Shown piece by piece: positions 44,998-53,645 of a DNA stretch of 64,000 nucleotides. Every line of letters begins with the position of its first letter. Position 1 is the stretch's first letter. The stretch spans positions 2,709,501 through 2,773,500 of the forward strand of contig NZ_CP044067.1 of the NCBI RefSeq assembly GCF_008693385.1, written 5' to 3'. Under the pieces are notes generated by a model. It did no database searches and was not told where the DNA came from. It worked only from the letters and a program-made list of their open reading frames with translations. The position numbers and the translations under genes were made by a program. The stretch is from Cupriavidus pauculus (GTDB lineage: Bacteria > Pseudomonadota > Gammaproteobacteria > Burkholderiales > Burkholderiaceae).

Positions 44998-47580
44998 TTA
45001 TGCTGCGTTTGCGGGCACGGCTACCACGGGGATGTGGTGCAGCTTCGCGTGCTGCAATTTCCGTTCCTCCGGCGTGGCGGGGCGTACCTGTCCGCGTTCT
45101 TCCATGAACACGACGTTGTTGTCGTGCGCGTCGCTGTTGACGAAATGGCGGAAGCGCTGACGCGTGGCCGGATCGGTGACCGCGCGCTTCCATTCGTCCT
45201 CGTAGGTATCGACCACGTGCTGCATGTCGGCCTCGAGGTCCGCGCCGATGCCGAGCTTGTCGTCGATGACGACCGACTTCAGGTAGTCCAGGCCGCCCTC
45301 GAGGTTGTCGCGCCAGACGCTCGTGCGTTGCAGGCGGTCGGCGGTGCGGATGTAGAACATCAGGAACCGGTCGATGTAGCGCAGCAGCGTGTCGCGGTCG
45401 AGGTCGCCCGCGAGCAGTTCCGCATGGCGCGGCTTCATGCCGCCATTGCCGCAGACGTAGAGGTTCCAGCCTTTTTCCGTGGCGATGACGCCGACGTCCT
45501 TGCCCTGTGCCTCGGCGCATTCGCGCGTGCAGCCCGATACGCCGAACTTGATCTTGTGCGGCGCGCGCAGGCCCTTGTAGCGGTTCTCGAGTGCGATCGC
45601 GAGGCCCACCGAATCGTCCACGCCATAGCGGCACCATGTGGAACCCACGCAGGACTTCACCGTGCGCAGGGACTTGCCGTAGGCGTGGCCCGATTCGAAG
45701 CCGGCCGCGATCAGTTCTTCCCAGATCAGCGGCAGCTGTTCCAGCCGCGCGCCGAACATGTCCACGCGCGCGCCGCCCGTGATCTTGGTGTAGAGGCCGT
45801 ACTTCTTGGCCACCTGTCCGACCGCGATCAGGCCGTCCGGCGTGACTTCGCCGCCGGGCATGCGCGGCACCACCGAGTAGGTGCCGTCCTTCTGGATATT
45901 GGCCAGGAAGTAATCGTTGGAATCCTGCAGGCTCGCGTTGTCGTGCTGGAGCACGAAGTCGTTCCAGCACGAAGCCAGAATATTGGCGACGGTCGGCTTG
46001 CAGACATCGCAGCCCATGCCGTGGCCATGCGCGGCCAGCAGGTCGTCGAACGTGCGGAACTTGCCCACGCGGACGAGGTGGTGGAGCTCCTGGCGGGAGT
46101 AGGGGAAGTGCTCGCACAGGTGGTTGTTCACCGCCATGCCCTGCTTCTTCATCTCCGCCTTCATGATCTGCGTCACCAGCGGCACGCAGCCGCCGCAAGC
46201 GGTGCCGGCCTTCGTGCACGACTTGAGCGCGCCGATGCTGGTGGCGCCGTCGGTCACGGCCGCGCAGATCTGGCCCTTGCTCACGTTGTTGCACGAGCAG
46301 ATCTGGGCCGTATCGGGCAGCGCGTCGGCGCCGAGCGCGGGCCTCGCCTGGCCATCGGACGACGGCAGGATCAGGAATTCGGGCGACTCCGGCAGCTCGA
46401 TGCGGTTCAGCATCATCTGCAGCAGCGTGCCGTACTCGGTGGCATCGCCGATGAGCACGCCGCCCAGCAGAAACTTGCCGCAGTCGGAGACCACGAGCTT
46501 CTTGTAGATCTGCTTGCGTTCGTCGGTGAACTGGTACGAGCGGCTGCCCGGCACGTTGCCGTGCGGATCGCCGATGCTGGCCACGTCCACGCCCATCAGC
46601 TTGAGCTTGGTGCTCATGTCCGCGCCCGCGAACTCGGCGCCTTCACCGGTATGGCCGCGCAGATGCTTCGCGGCCACGCGGGCCATGTCGTAGCCGGGGG
46701 CCACGAGGCCGAAGATCTTGCCCTGCCACAGCGCGCATTCGCCAATCGCGTACACGTGCGGGTCCGACGTCAGGCAGTTGTTGTCCACCACGATGCCGCC
46801 GCGCTCGCCGACGGCGAGGCCGCTGGCGCGCGCGAGTTCGTCGCGCGGACGGATGCCGGCCGAGAACACGATCATATCGACCTCGAGGTGCGTGCCATCG
46901 GCAAAGTTCATGCGATGGGTCGCGGTCTCGCCATCGACGATCTCGACGGTGTTCTTGCCGGTGTGCACGGTCACGCCGAGCGATTCGATCTTCTGGCGCA
47001 GCATGCGACCGCCGCCGTCATCGACCTGCACCGCCATCAGGCGCGGCGCGAACTCGACCACGTGCGTTTCCAGGTTCATGTCGCGCAAGGCCTTCGCGCA
47101 TTCCAGGCCCAGCAGGCCGCCGCCGATCACGACGCCGCGCTTGGCGCGCGTGCCGCACTCCTGCATGGCCTCGAGGTCTTCGATGGTGCGGTAGACGAAG
47201 CAGTCCGTGCGGTCCTTGCCCGGCACGGGCGGCACGAACGGATACGAACCGGTGGCCAGGATCAGCTTGTCGTAGGGCAGCGTTTCGCCGGTGGACGCGG
47301 TCACGGTCCTGGCGACGGTATCGATCGCCGTGGCCTTCGCGTTTAGGCGCAGCAGCATGTTGCCGTGCTGCTCGAAGAATCCTTCGGGCACCAGCGACAG
47401 ATCCTCGGCCGACTTGCCCGCGAAGAATTCGGACAGATGCACGCGATCATAAGCGGGGCGCGGCTCTTCGCAGAGCACGGTCACCTCGAGGTCGCCCGCG
47501 CCGTCGTTGCTGTCCGCTTCGGCGAGGACTTCGAGGAACTTGTGGCCGACCATGCCGTGCCCGACGATAACGATTTTCAT
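44998..47580 (-). CDS. nirB: NADH-dependent nitrite reductase large subunit NirB
   Basis: An 860-residue enzyme reducing nitrite to ammonium in the cytoplasm. FAD motif IVIVGHGMVGHKF at residue 2-14 and NAD motif GVVIGGGLLGLECAKAL near 145. BFD-like [2Fe-2S] motifs (CSCNNVSKG ... GTACGGC) lie near 425. The siroheme/[4Fe-4S] ligands SCVGSTWCRYG and SGCTRECAEAQ lie near 640-690. Length and order match the family. It sits second in the operon behind the nitrate transporter. Confidence 0.96.
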   Translation of the reverse strand: MKIVIVGHGMVGHKFLEVLAEADSNDGAGDLEVTVLCEEPRPAYDRVHLSEFFAGKSAEDLSLVPEGFFEQHGNMLLRLNAKATAIDTVARTVTASTGETLPYDKLILATGSYPFVPPVPGKDRTDCFVYRTIEDLEAMQECGTRAKRGVVIGGGLLGLECAKALRDMNLETHVVEFAPRLMAVQVDDGGGRMLRQKIESLGVTVHTGKNTVEIVDGETATHRMNFADGTHLEVDMIVFSAGIRPRDELARASGLAVGERGGIVVDNNCLTSDPHVYAIGECALWQGKIFGLVAPGYDMARVAAKHLRGHTGEGAEFAGADMSTKLKLMGVDVASIGDPHGNVPGSRSYQFTDERKQIYKKLVVSDCGKFLLGGVLIGDATEYGTLLQMMLNRIELPESPEFLILPSSDGQARPALGADALPDTAQICSCNNVSKGQICAAVTDGATSIGALKSCTKAGTACGGCVPLVTQIMKAEMKKQGMAVNNHLCEHFPYSRQELHHLVRVGKFRTFDDLLAAHGHGMGCDVCKPTVANILASCWNDFVLQHDNASLQDSNDYFLANIQKDGTYSVVPRMPGGEVTPDGLIAVGQVAKKYGLYTKITGGARVDMFGARLEQLPLIWEELIAAGFESGHAYGKSLRTVKSCVGSTWCRYGVDDSVGLAIALENRYKGLRAPHKIKFGVSGCTRECAEAQGKDVGVIATEKGWNLYVCGNGGMKPRHAELLAGDLDRDTLLRYIDRFLMFYIRTADRLQRTSVWRDNLEGGLDYLKSVVIDDKLGIGADLEADMQHVVDTYEDEWKRAVTDPATRQRFRHFVNSDAHDNNVVFMEERGQVRPATPEERKLQHAKLHHIPVVAVPANAA

Positions 47581-47609
47581 GATGGCTGTCCTGGGGATGT
47601 GGGTGTTGT

Positions 47610-48929
47610 TCAGGGTTGCGTGCCGAGTGCGCTGTCGTAGAGCGCCTGCTCGCGGGCCTTGTGTTCCGCGCTGAAGCGGACGGCGATGGCGCACAGCGCC
47701 GCGAGCGTGGCCGTGATGCCCAGCCACGTGAGCGTCTGGTGCAGGTCGCCGAGGCCCTTCATCAGGAAGCCGGCCGCCACCGCGCCGACATTGCCGCCGG
47801 CGCCGATGATGCCGGCCACGCCGCCGAGCGCCTTGCGGTCGATGAACGGCACCAGCGCATACGTCGCGCCGCAGGCCATATGGGTGAACAGGCCGAACAG
47901 CAGCATCGCGACGATCGCGAGCGTCACGCTCGAGGCTTGCGCGAACCACAGCAGGCCCAGGCCTTCGCCGAGGATGAACACGAACAGCAGCATCGAGCGG
48001 GCGTCGAGGCCACGGCGCTGCGCGGCCTTGTCGGACAGCCAGCCGCCGAGCGCGCGGGCGAACAGCGCGAGCAGGCCGAAGCTGGCGGCCGCGAGGCCGG
48101 CGGACTTGAGCGACAGGCCGAAATGATCGACGTAATAGGTCGCCGCCACGTTATGGATGAACAGCTCCACGCCGAAGCACGCGCCGTACGTAATGAACAG
48201 CATCCACACGCGGTAGTTGGCGCTGGCCGCGCGGAAGCTGGCCCATCCGCCACCGCCCTTGCCACCCGAAACGGCAATGCCGCGGGCACGCAGGTCGGAG
48301 AAATTGCCTTCGGGCGAGTCCTGCGTGAAGCGCCAGTACACGACGGCCATGATCAGCATCAGCACGCCGGGCACGATCAGCGCGATGCGCCAGCCGAGCG
48401 TGTGGTCCACGCCGAGGAACAGCACGGCGCCGAGCAGCAGCGGCATCAGGCCCTGCGCCACGCCGCCGCCCGCATTGCCCCAGCCGGCCGCCGCCGCGTT
48501 GGCGGTGCCGACCACGTTGGGCGCGAACATCACGGACGTGTGGTACTGCGTGATGACGAAGCTCGCGCCCACGGCGCCGATCAGCAGGCGGAAGAACAGG
48601 AACGTCTCGTAGTTCTGCGCCAGCGCCACGCCAAGCACGGGCAGGGCGCCGATGGCGAGCAGGCCGGTGTAGGTCTTGCGGGGGCCAAAGCGGTCGCACA
48701 TCGGGCCGATGACCAGGCGCACGAGAATCGTGACCGCGACGGCCGCGATATTGATATTGGCAATCTGGTTCGGCGTCAGGCCGAATTCGCCCTTGAGCAC
48801 CGGCATCAGCGGCGCGCAGGCGAACCACGCGAAGAACGAGACGAAGAACGCCATCCAGGTCAGGTGGAAGGCGCGCATCTGCGGCGTTTTCATGCTCAGC
48901 AGATCGATTCGGGTGGCTTTGCCGATCAT
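47610..48929 (-). CDS. Nitrate/nitrite MFS transporter (NarK/NasA type)
   Basis: A 439-residue, 12-helix transporter starting MIGKATRIDLLSMKTPQMRAFHLTW, a typical nitrate-porter N-terminus. The nitrate signatures are visible: GWGNAGGGVAQGLMP near residue 150 and GIIGAGGNVGAVAAGFLM near 370, with conserved Arg in the first half (FFRLLIG). GGAG is seven bases upstream of the ATG. It is the first gene of the nitrate operon, and its leader carries the ANTAR/terminator control. Confidence 0.93.
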   Translation of the reverse strand: MIGKATRIDLLSMKTPQMRAFHLTWMAFFVSFFAWFACAPLMPVLKGEFGLTPNQIANINIAAVAVTILVRLVIGPMCDRFGPRKTYTGLLAIGALPVLGVALAQNYETFLFFRLLIGAVGASFVITQYHTSVMFAPNVVGTANAAAAGWGNAGGGVAQGLMPLLLGAVLFLGVDHTLGWRIALIVPGVLMLIMAVVYWRFTQDSPEGNFSDLRARGIAVSGGKGGGGWASFRAASANYRVWMLFITYGACFGVELFIHNVAATYYVDHFGLSLKSAGLAAASFGLLALFARALGGWLSDKAAQRRGLDARSMLLFVFILGEGLGLLWFAQASSVTLAIVAMLLFGLFTHMACGATYALVPFIDRKALGGVAGIIGAGGNVGAVAAGFLMKGLGDLHQTLTWLGITATLAALCAIAVRFSAEHKAREQALYDSALGTQP

Positions 48930-48939
48930 TCGTGGCTCC

Positions 48940-48991
48940 AAAAACAAAAGGCGTCCCGAGAGGCTGGTCATGGACCAGTTCTGGGGACGCC
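48940..48991 (-). terminator. Leader intrinsic terminator of the nitrate operon
   Basis: Read on the minus strand, GGCGTCCC (48991-48984) pairs with GGGACGCC (48957-48950), with an inner stem CTGGTC/GACCAG, and is followed at once by TTTTGTTTTT (48949-48940). The ribosome site of the transporter gene comes next. An intrinsic terminator between promoter and first gene implies regulated read-through. Confidence 0.85.
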
Positions 48992-49063
48992 GTTGTCCTA
49001 CCGCCAGCTACATGGAATAGCCAGCGTGCGATGTGGGGTGGGCGGATCGCCGTTGATCGGCCC
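48985..49063 (-). promoter_or_regulatory. ANTAR-type tandem hexaloop leader (antiterminator)
   Basis: Two hairpins on the minus strand carry the same hexaloop AACGGC, with A at position 1 and G at position 4, the known recognition feature of ANTAR proteins such as NasR and NasT. P1 (49063-49040) has arms GGGC-C-GATC and GATC-C-GCCC. P2 (48998-48985) has arms GGAC and GTCC. The 3' arm of P2 is also the 5' arm of the terminator, so formation of P2 and of the terminator exclude each other. The linker between P1 and P2 is 41 nt, rather long. No nasS/nasT genes are in the window. Confidence 0.8.
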
Positions 49064-49075
49064 GCTCCCTATATC

Positions 49076-49090
49076 GCAAGCCGTGTGCCA
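49076..49090 (-). promoter_or_regulatory. Sigma-54 promoter of the nitrate operon
   Basis: TGGCAC-ACGGC-TTGC on the minus strand matches the -24/-12 consensus TGGCAC-N5-TTGC exactly. The predicted start is at about 49064, directly before hairpin P1, which agrees with the leader model. Confidence 0.85.
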
Positions 49091-49184
49091 AGCCTGAATA
49101 TGGCGTTCGCGTTACTAATTCGAGCGGAAAGTGCGGGAAACGCCCGGTCGATGCACCGTAACCGGCGCGCCACCATGGGGCGAT

Positions 49185-49201
49185 CGCACGGTCATGGTGC
49201 A
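49185..49201. promoter_or_regulatory. Candidate NtrC enhancer site
   Basis: CGCACGGTCATGGTGCA keeps the GCAC-N7-GTGC dyad of the 17-bp NtrC site. It lies about 95-110 bp upstream of the -24 element. A TGCACC half-site is at 49152-49157. This fits nitrogen-limitation control of the sigma-54 promoter. Confidence 0.6.
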
Positions 49202-49230
49202 GCGCAGCGTTTTGGGGCAGCGCGCGGCGT

Positions 49231-49746
49231 TCAGGATGCCGTCGGGGGCTCGGTCGCCTGCAGCACCATATCGTTCGGCGCCACGGGCTCGCCATGCTCG
49301 TCGAGGAGCGCCACGCGGACCTTCAGGCCGGACGATCGCGCGCGGACCTCGGCCGGGCCCTGGCCGCAGGAGGTCAGGTGTGCGTCGCCCCATTGCATGA
49401 GGCCCACCAGCACTGGCAGCAGTTCGACGGCCGAGCGTGTGGGGTGATAGCCGAACCGTTCGCGTTCGCCCGGTTCCTTGTAGCTGACCTTGCGGAGCAG
49501 GCCGGCTTCGGTCAGCGACTTGAGCCGCGCCGACAGGACGGCGGGCGAGCACTGAAGCCGCGCGAGGAAGTCGTCGAAGCGACGGACGCCCGAGAACACG
49601 TCGCGCAGGATCAGGATCGTCCACTTTTCGCCCACCAAAGACAGCGCGGCCGCGATCGAGCACTGGCTCAGGTCGATAGGTGGCGGCAGCGGCGCTGGAG
49701 AGGAGGTGGGGAGGGAAGAGGGGGTCGAAGGGGTCGCGGAAGACAT
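49231..49746 (-). CDS. HxlR-family transcriptional regulator
   Basis: A 171-residue regulator. After a Pro/Ser-rich N-terminus, the winged-helix HxlR domain (about residues 22-120) contains CSIAAALSLVGEKWTILILRDVF, FLARLQCSPAVLSARLKSL and HPTRSAVELLPVLVGLMQW. Cys at the start of the domain is the usual redox-sensitive position in HxlR proteins. It is divergent from a GNAT gene with TCAGGA-type repeats in between, which probably includes its operator. Confidence 0.9.
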   Translation of the reverse strand: MSSATPSTPSSLPTSSPAPLPPPIDLSQCSIAAALSLVGEKWTILILRDVFSGVRRFDDFLARLQCSPAVLSARLKSLTEAGLLRKVSYKEPGERERFGYHPTRSAVELLPVLVGLMQWGDAHLTSCGQGPAEVRARSSGLKVRVALLDEHGEPVAPNDMVLQATEPPTAS

Positions 49747-49767
49747 GATGCTTCCACAATAGCACGC

Positions 49768-49829
49768 TGACTTCATTTGCAAAAGTCAGGATAGTGCCTA
49801 TACTCCTGACTACGAATTAAATAGTCAGG
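49768..49829. promoter_or_regulatory. Cluster of GTCA half-sites between HxlR and GNAT genes
   Basis: GTCAGGA (49785-49791) and TCCTGAC (49804-49810) form an exact 7-bp inverted repeat. TGACTT (49768-49773) with AAGTCA (49783-49788) forms another, and a further GTCAGG lies at about 49824-49829. Overlapping repeats in a divergent promoter suggest the HxlR binding region. Confidence 0.5.
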
Positions 49830-49836
49830 TTTCGAC

Positions 49837-50403
49837 ATGGCACGGCATGACACCAACGCGCACGGCGCGGCGATGCACTGGACCCTCTGCGGCAATCGCG
49901 AAGTCAAGGTGCGGAGCGCCCGGACCGACGATATGTCGGCACTGCGTCGGTTTATCGACGGGTTGTCGCGCGAATCGCGCTATTTCCGTTTTCTGTCGGG
50001 CGGGCAGGTCGGCGATGCGGTGATCAGCCGGGTCCTTGGTCGGCACGAGGGGCGGAATATCGCGCTCGTGGTCACGGATGGGGACGAGGTGGTCGCCAAT
50101 GCGGTCTATGTGGTCAACGACGCCGATGAGGCGGAGTTCGCGGTCGTGGTCGCCGATGCGTGGCAGGGACGCGGTCTGGGCCGCCGGCTGATTCAGCATC
50201 TCCGGCAGCTGGCGCGGGCCGAGGGCCTGCGGGGCATGCGCGGCGACGTGCTCAGCGAGAATCGCCGCATGCTGGCGTTGATGCGCGAGTTCGGTTTCAG
50301 CACGCGCCGCACGCCCGGCGATGCGTACACGCACGAAGTCCGGCTATCGCTGGCGACCACGTCGCGCGAGAGCTGGCTCGCCCGCGACTGGTTCCAGGGC
50401 TGA
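49837..50403 (+). CDS. GNAT-family N-acetyltransferase
   Basis: A 188-residue acetyl-CoA-dependent transferase. Residues about 25-170 form the GNAT fold: VRSARTDDMSALRRFIDGLS at the start, and the acetyl-CoA loop AWQGRGLGRRLIQHL (Q/R-x-x-G-x-G/A) near residue 108. It resembles the stand-alone version of the acetyltransferase domain found at the end of PatZ/acetyl-CoA synthetase-like proteins. The substrate is unknown. It ends base-to-base with the convergent EamA transporter gene (TGATCA). Confidence 0.85.
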   Translation: MARHDTNAHGAAMHWTLCGNREVKVRSARTDDMSALRRFIDGLSRESRYFRFLSGGQVGDAVISRVLGRHEGRNIALVVTDGDEVVANAVYVVNDADEAEFAVVVADAWQGRGLGRRLIQHLRQLARAEGLRGMRGDVLSENRRMLALMREFGFSTRRTPGDAYTHEVRLSLATTSRESWLARDWFQG

Positions 50404-51360
50404 TCAGGCGGGGACGCCTTCATCCGCAACGTTCCGCTTGCCGCGCGCGGTCACCGTGCACCCGATCGACGCGACGATGATGCTGCCAATGGCCAGCCAC
50501 TGCACGGCCGTCAGCTGTTCATGCAGGAACACGAGCCCGGCTAGCGCGCCCATGGCGGGCTCCAGGCTCAGCAGGATGCCGAACGTCCGGCGCGGCAGCC
50601 GCTTGAGCGACACCATTTCCAGCGAATAGGGAATCGCGCTCGAGAGCAGGCCTACCGCGAGCCCCGAGATCAGCAGCGAGGGCGCGAACAGTTCGCTGCC
50701 CGCATGCGCGATGCCGAACGGAAACACCACGATGGCCGCCACCGTCAGGCCCAGCGACGTGGCCTGCCCGCCGTGTGCGCTGCCCGCCATCTGCCCGAAC
50801 ACGATATAGAGCGCCCAGCCGACGCCCGCTGCCAGCGCATAGCCCAGGCCGACCGGATCCAGATGCGTGGCCGCATCGCCCAGCGGCAGCAGCATCCACA
50901 GCCCGACCACCGCGAACCCGATCCACAGGAAGTCGATGGCCCGGCGCGACGACAGCACGGCCACCGTCAGCGGGCCCATGAATTCGATCGCGATGCACAG
51001 GCCGAGCGGAATGCTGCGCAGCGCCATATAGAACAGCAGGTTGGTCGCGCCGAGGGAGGCACCGTAGAGCGCGATGACACGCGCGTGGTGGCCGGACAAG
51101 GGCAGGCGCCATGGGCGCCAGACCGCGAGCAGGATCAGCGCCGAGAATCCGACGCGCAGCGCGGTGGTGCCCTGGGCGCCGACCACGGAGAACAGGCTCT
51201 TGGCGTACGAGGTGCCCACGCAAAGCGATGCCATCGACCCGATCAGCGCGAGGACGGCGATGAGCGTGGCGCTCTGGCTGGTGCGGGAGGGTGGCACTTC
51301 GGGTCCTGTGGCGGTGGTCTGGGGAGCCGCATCATCGCCGAGCGTCTGGCGGCGGGCCAT
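50404..51360 (-). CDS. EamA-family (RhtA-like) exporter
   Basis: A 318-residue, ten-helix transporter made of two EamA repeats. ASLCVGTSYAKSLFSVVGAQG, ALRSIPLGLCIAIEFMGPL and LSSAIPYSLEMVSLKRLP strongly resemble RhtA, the threonine/homoserine exporter of E. coli. ATG at 51360 is chosen; longer starts at 51375 or 51408 are possible because no clear ribosome site marks any of them. Amino-acid efflux is the likely role. Confidence 0.85.
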   Translation of the reverse strand: MARRQTLGDDAAPQTTATGPEVPPSRTSQSATLIAVLALIGSMASLCVGTSYAKSLFSVVGAQGTTALRVGFSALILLAVWRPWRLPLSGHHARVIALYGASLGATNLLFYMALRSIPLGLCIAIEFMGPLTVAVLSSRRAIDFLWIGFAVVGLWMLLPLGDAATHLDPVGLGYALAAGVGWALYIVFGQMAGSAHGGQATSLGLTVAAIVVFPFGIAHAGSELFAPSLLISGLAVGLLSSAIPYSLEMVSLKRLPRRTFGILLSLEPAMGALAGLVFLHEQLTAVQWLAIGSIIVASIGCTVTARGKRNVADEGVPA

Positions 51361-51473
51361 ACACACTTTTGGCATTTGCCGCTGCACAGTTGTGGTGCCG
51401 GCAGGCACCGCCGCACTGGCAGCCAGGCAGTGGGGGTTCTATGGTGTAAAGACCCTCAGCCCCGGAGATTGCG

Positions 51474-52202
51474 ATGGAAGCCAACACGCCACGCCAGCCT
51501 GTGCGTCATGTCGTCATTACCGGCGCGGCCGGCGCGCTGGGCCGCGCGGTGGCCAGCCGCTTCGCGGGCGAGGGCGCCCGGCTCGCGCTGATCGACCACA
51601 GCCTGCAGCACCTGCAAAGCGTCTTCGCGCATCCGGAGCCGGACCACGGCGGCCATCTGCTGCACGCGGCGGACGTGACGTCCGACGCCGCGATGGCGCC
51701 CGTTGCCGCGGCGATCCTCGACGCGTTCGGCTCGGTCGATGTGCTGGTCCACGTGGCCGGCGGTTTCGAGATGGGCGAACCCACGCATACGCTGAGCCGC
51801 GAATCGTGGACGCGCATGATGGACCTGAATGCGTGGTCCTTCATCGCCGTCACGGGCCATTTCATTCCCGCGATGATGTTCCAGCGCAGCGGCAAGGTCA
51901 TCGCGGTCACCGCGCGTGCCGCCTCGGCAGGTGCCGCCACGATGGGGGCCTATATCGCGTCCAAGAGCGCCCTGCAGCGCCTCGTCGAAAGCCTGTCCCG
52001 CGAAGTCCGGGACGCCGGTATCAACGTCAACAGCATCGCCCCGAGCATCCTCGACACCCCGGCCAACCGCAACGGCATGCCGTCATCGGACCCCGCCCGC
52101 TGGGTCTCGACCGGCACCGCCGCCAGAACCATCGCCTTCCTCGCTTCCGAAGGCGCGCAGGCGATGCACGGGCAGCATATCGTGCTGGATGGGCTGAGCT
52201 AG
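51474..52202 (+). CDS. Short-chain dehydrogenase/reductase
   Basis: A 242-residue classical SDR. The cofactor motif is TGAAGALG near residue 16, the catalytic Tyr/Lys are in YIASK near 158-162, and Ser is present in ARAASAGA before it. NAG-like motif is replaced by HVAGG (residues about 92-96). The substrate cannot be deduced. Its stop overlaps the convergent MFS stop by four bases. Confidence 0.88.
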   Translation: MEANTPRQPVRHVVITGAAGALGRAVASRFAGEGARLALIDHSLQHLQSVFAHPEPDHGGHLLHAADVTSDAAMAPVAAAILDAFGSVDVLVHVAGGFEMGEPTHTLSRESWTRMMDLNAWSFIAVTGHFIPAMMFQRSGKVIAVTARAASAGAATMGAYIASKSALQRLVESLSREVRDAGINVNSIAPSILDTPANRNGMPSSDPARWVSTGTAARTIAFLASEGAQAMHGQHIVLDGLS

Positions 52203-53635
52203 GCGTCCACGCCCAACGGCGGCGCGATGTCCTCGAGCGATCGGCGTTCGGCATCGACGCCGTATCGCAATGCCAGCAGCCCCGCCACGATGACCAGTAG
52301 CGCGCCGATGCCGTAGCCCGCTGCCACCGCGTCGCGGCTGCCCGTTTCGATCAGGGTGCCGAACAGCACCGGTGCGATGAAACCGCCCGTGCCCGTGCCC
52401 ACCGCATAGAAGATGGAGATGGCGAGCGCGCGCATTTCCAGTGGGAACACTTCGCTCGCGGTGAGATAGGCCGAGCTCGCGGCCGCCGAGGCGAGGAAGA
52501 AGACGCCGGACCAGCAGAGCGCGAGGGACCTCGCGTCGAGCATGCCGTGCATGAACGCATAGCCCGTTGCGGCGAGGCCCGCGCCCGACAGGCAGTAGGT
52601 CAGCGCAATCATCTTGCGCCGGCCGATGCGGTCGAACAGCGGGCCGAGGATAAGCGGACCCGCGGCGTTGCCCAGCGCGAACGGGAACAGGTAGAGCGCC
52701 ACGCGTTCCTCGGCCACGCCTTCGAAGCGCGTGAGGACGAGGGCGTAGGTAAAGAAGATCGCGTTGTAGAAGAATGCCTGCGACACCATCAGCACGAACG
52801 TCACCACGCTGCGCGTGCGATAGCGTTTCAGCAGGATGCCGACCACTTCGCGCAGCGACGGCGACGGCCGGCCCGCGTAGGCGACCTTCGCATGCGTGGC
52901 GGGCACGTCCGCGAGCGGCCCGCGCTGTCGCGTCACCTCGGCCTCGATCTGCGCGATGATCCGTTCGGCTTCCTCGTGCCGCCCATGCGTGGCGAGCCAT
53001 CGGGGGCTCTCGGGCACATGCCGTCGAATCAGCACGATGGCCACCGCGAGCACCGCGCCGAGCGCGAAGCACGCGCGCCAGCCCCACACGGGGCCCAGCA
53101 CGCGCGGGTCCAGCACCACGAGGCTCAAGCCCGCGCCGAGCGCGGCACCGAGCCAGAAGCTGCCATTGATCGCAAGATTCACGCGGCCGCGCACGCGCGC
53201 GGGAATCAGTTCGTCGATCGCGGAATTGATGGCCGCATATTCGCCGCCGATGCCAAGCCCCGTGAGAAACCGGCAAACGGCGAAAAACGCGAAATCGGGG
53301 GAGAACGCCGTGGCCAGCGTCGCGCCCATATAGACGAACAACGTCGCGAGAAACAGCCGTTTGCGGCCGAGGCGGTCGGCCATGCGGCCGAAAACGAGGG
53401 CACCGGTGACGGCGCCGAGAATGTAGAGCGAGCCGCTCCAGCCTACCTGCGCGGCAGTGAGCGCCAGCGTATCGGAGCGCTCGAGCACGGCTCCCACGGA
53501 GCCGACCAGCGTGACCTCCAGCCCATCGAGTACCCATGCGATGCCAAGGGCGATCGCGACGCGCCAGTGCCATGGAGACCATGGCAGCCGGTCGAGCCGG
53601 GCCGGGATGTCGGATTGCCAGCCGGTTGTGGTCAA
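52199..53635 (-). CDS. MFS transporter (metabolite:proton symporter type)
   Basis: A 478-residue, 12-helix major facilitator. GRMADRLGRKRLFL (motif A) is near residue 85, with RFLTGLGIGGEYAAINSAIDEL and GPLFDRIGRRKMI in the second half, as in sugar and aromatic-acid symporters. The only available start is a TTG at 53635, because the frame is closed at 53669 and no ATG/GTG lies between. The start is 10 bp after the stop of a small ORF with a perfect ribosome site, so coupled translation is likely. Substrate unknown. Confidence 0.85.
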   Translation of the reverse strand: MTTTGWQSDIPARLDRLPWSPWHWRVAIALGIAWVLDGLEVTLVGSVGAVLERSDTLALTAAQVGWSGSLYILGAVTGALVFGRMADRLGRKRLFLATLFVYMGATLATAFSPDFAFFAVCRFLTGLGIGGEYAAINSAIDELIPARVRGRVNLAINGSFWLGAALGAGLSLVVLDPRVLGPVWGWRACFALGAVLAVAIVLIRRHVPESPRWLATHGRHEEAERIIAQIEAEVTRQRGPLADVPATHAKVAYAGRPSPSLREVVGILLKRYRTRSVVTFVLMVSQAFFYNAIFFTYALVLTRFEGVAEERVALYLFPFALGNAAGPLILGPLFDRIGRRKMIALTYCLSGAGLAATGYAFMHGMLDARSLALCWSGVFFLASAAASSAYLTASEVFPLEMRALAISIFYAVGTGTGGFIAPVLFGTLIETGSRDAVAAGYGIGALLVIVAGLLALRYGVDAERRSLEDIAPPLGVDA

Positions 53636-53645
53636 CAGGTCGGGT

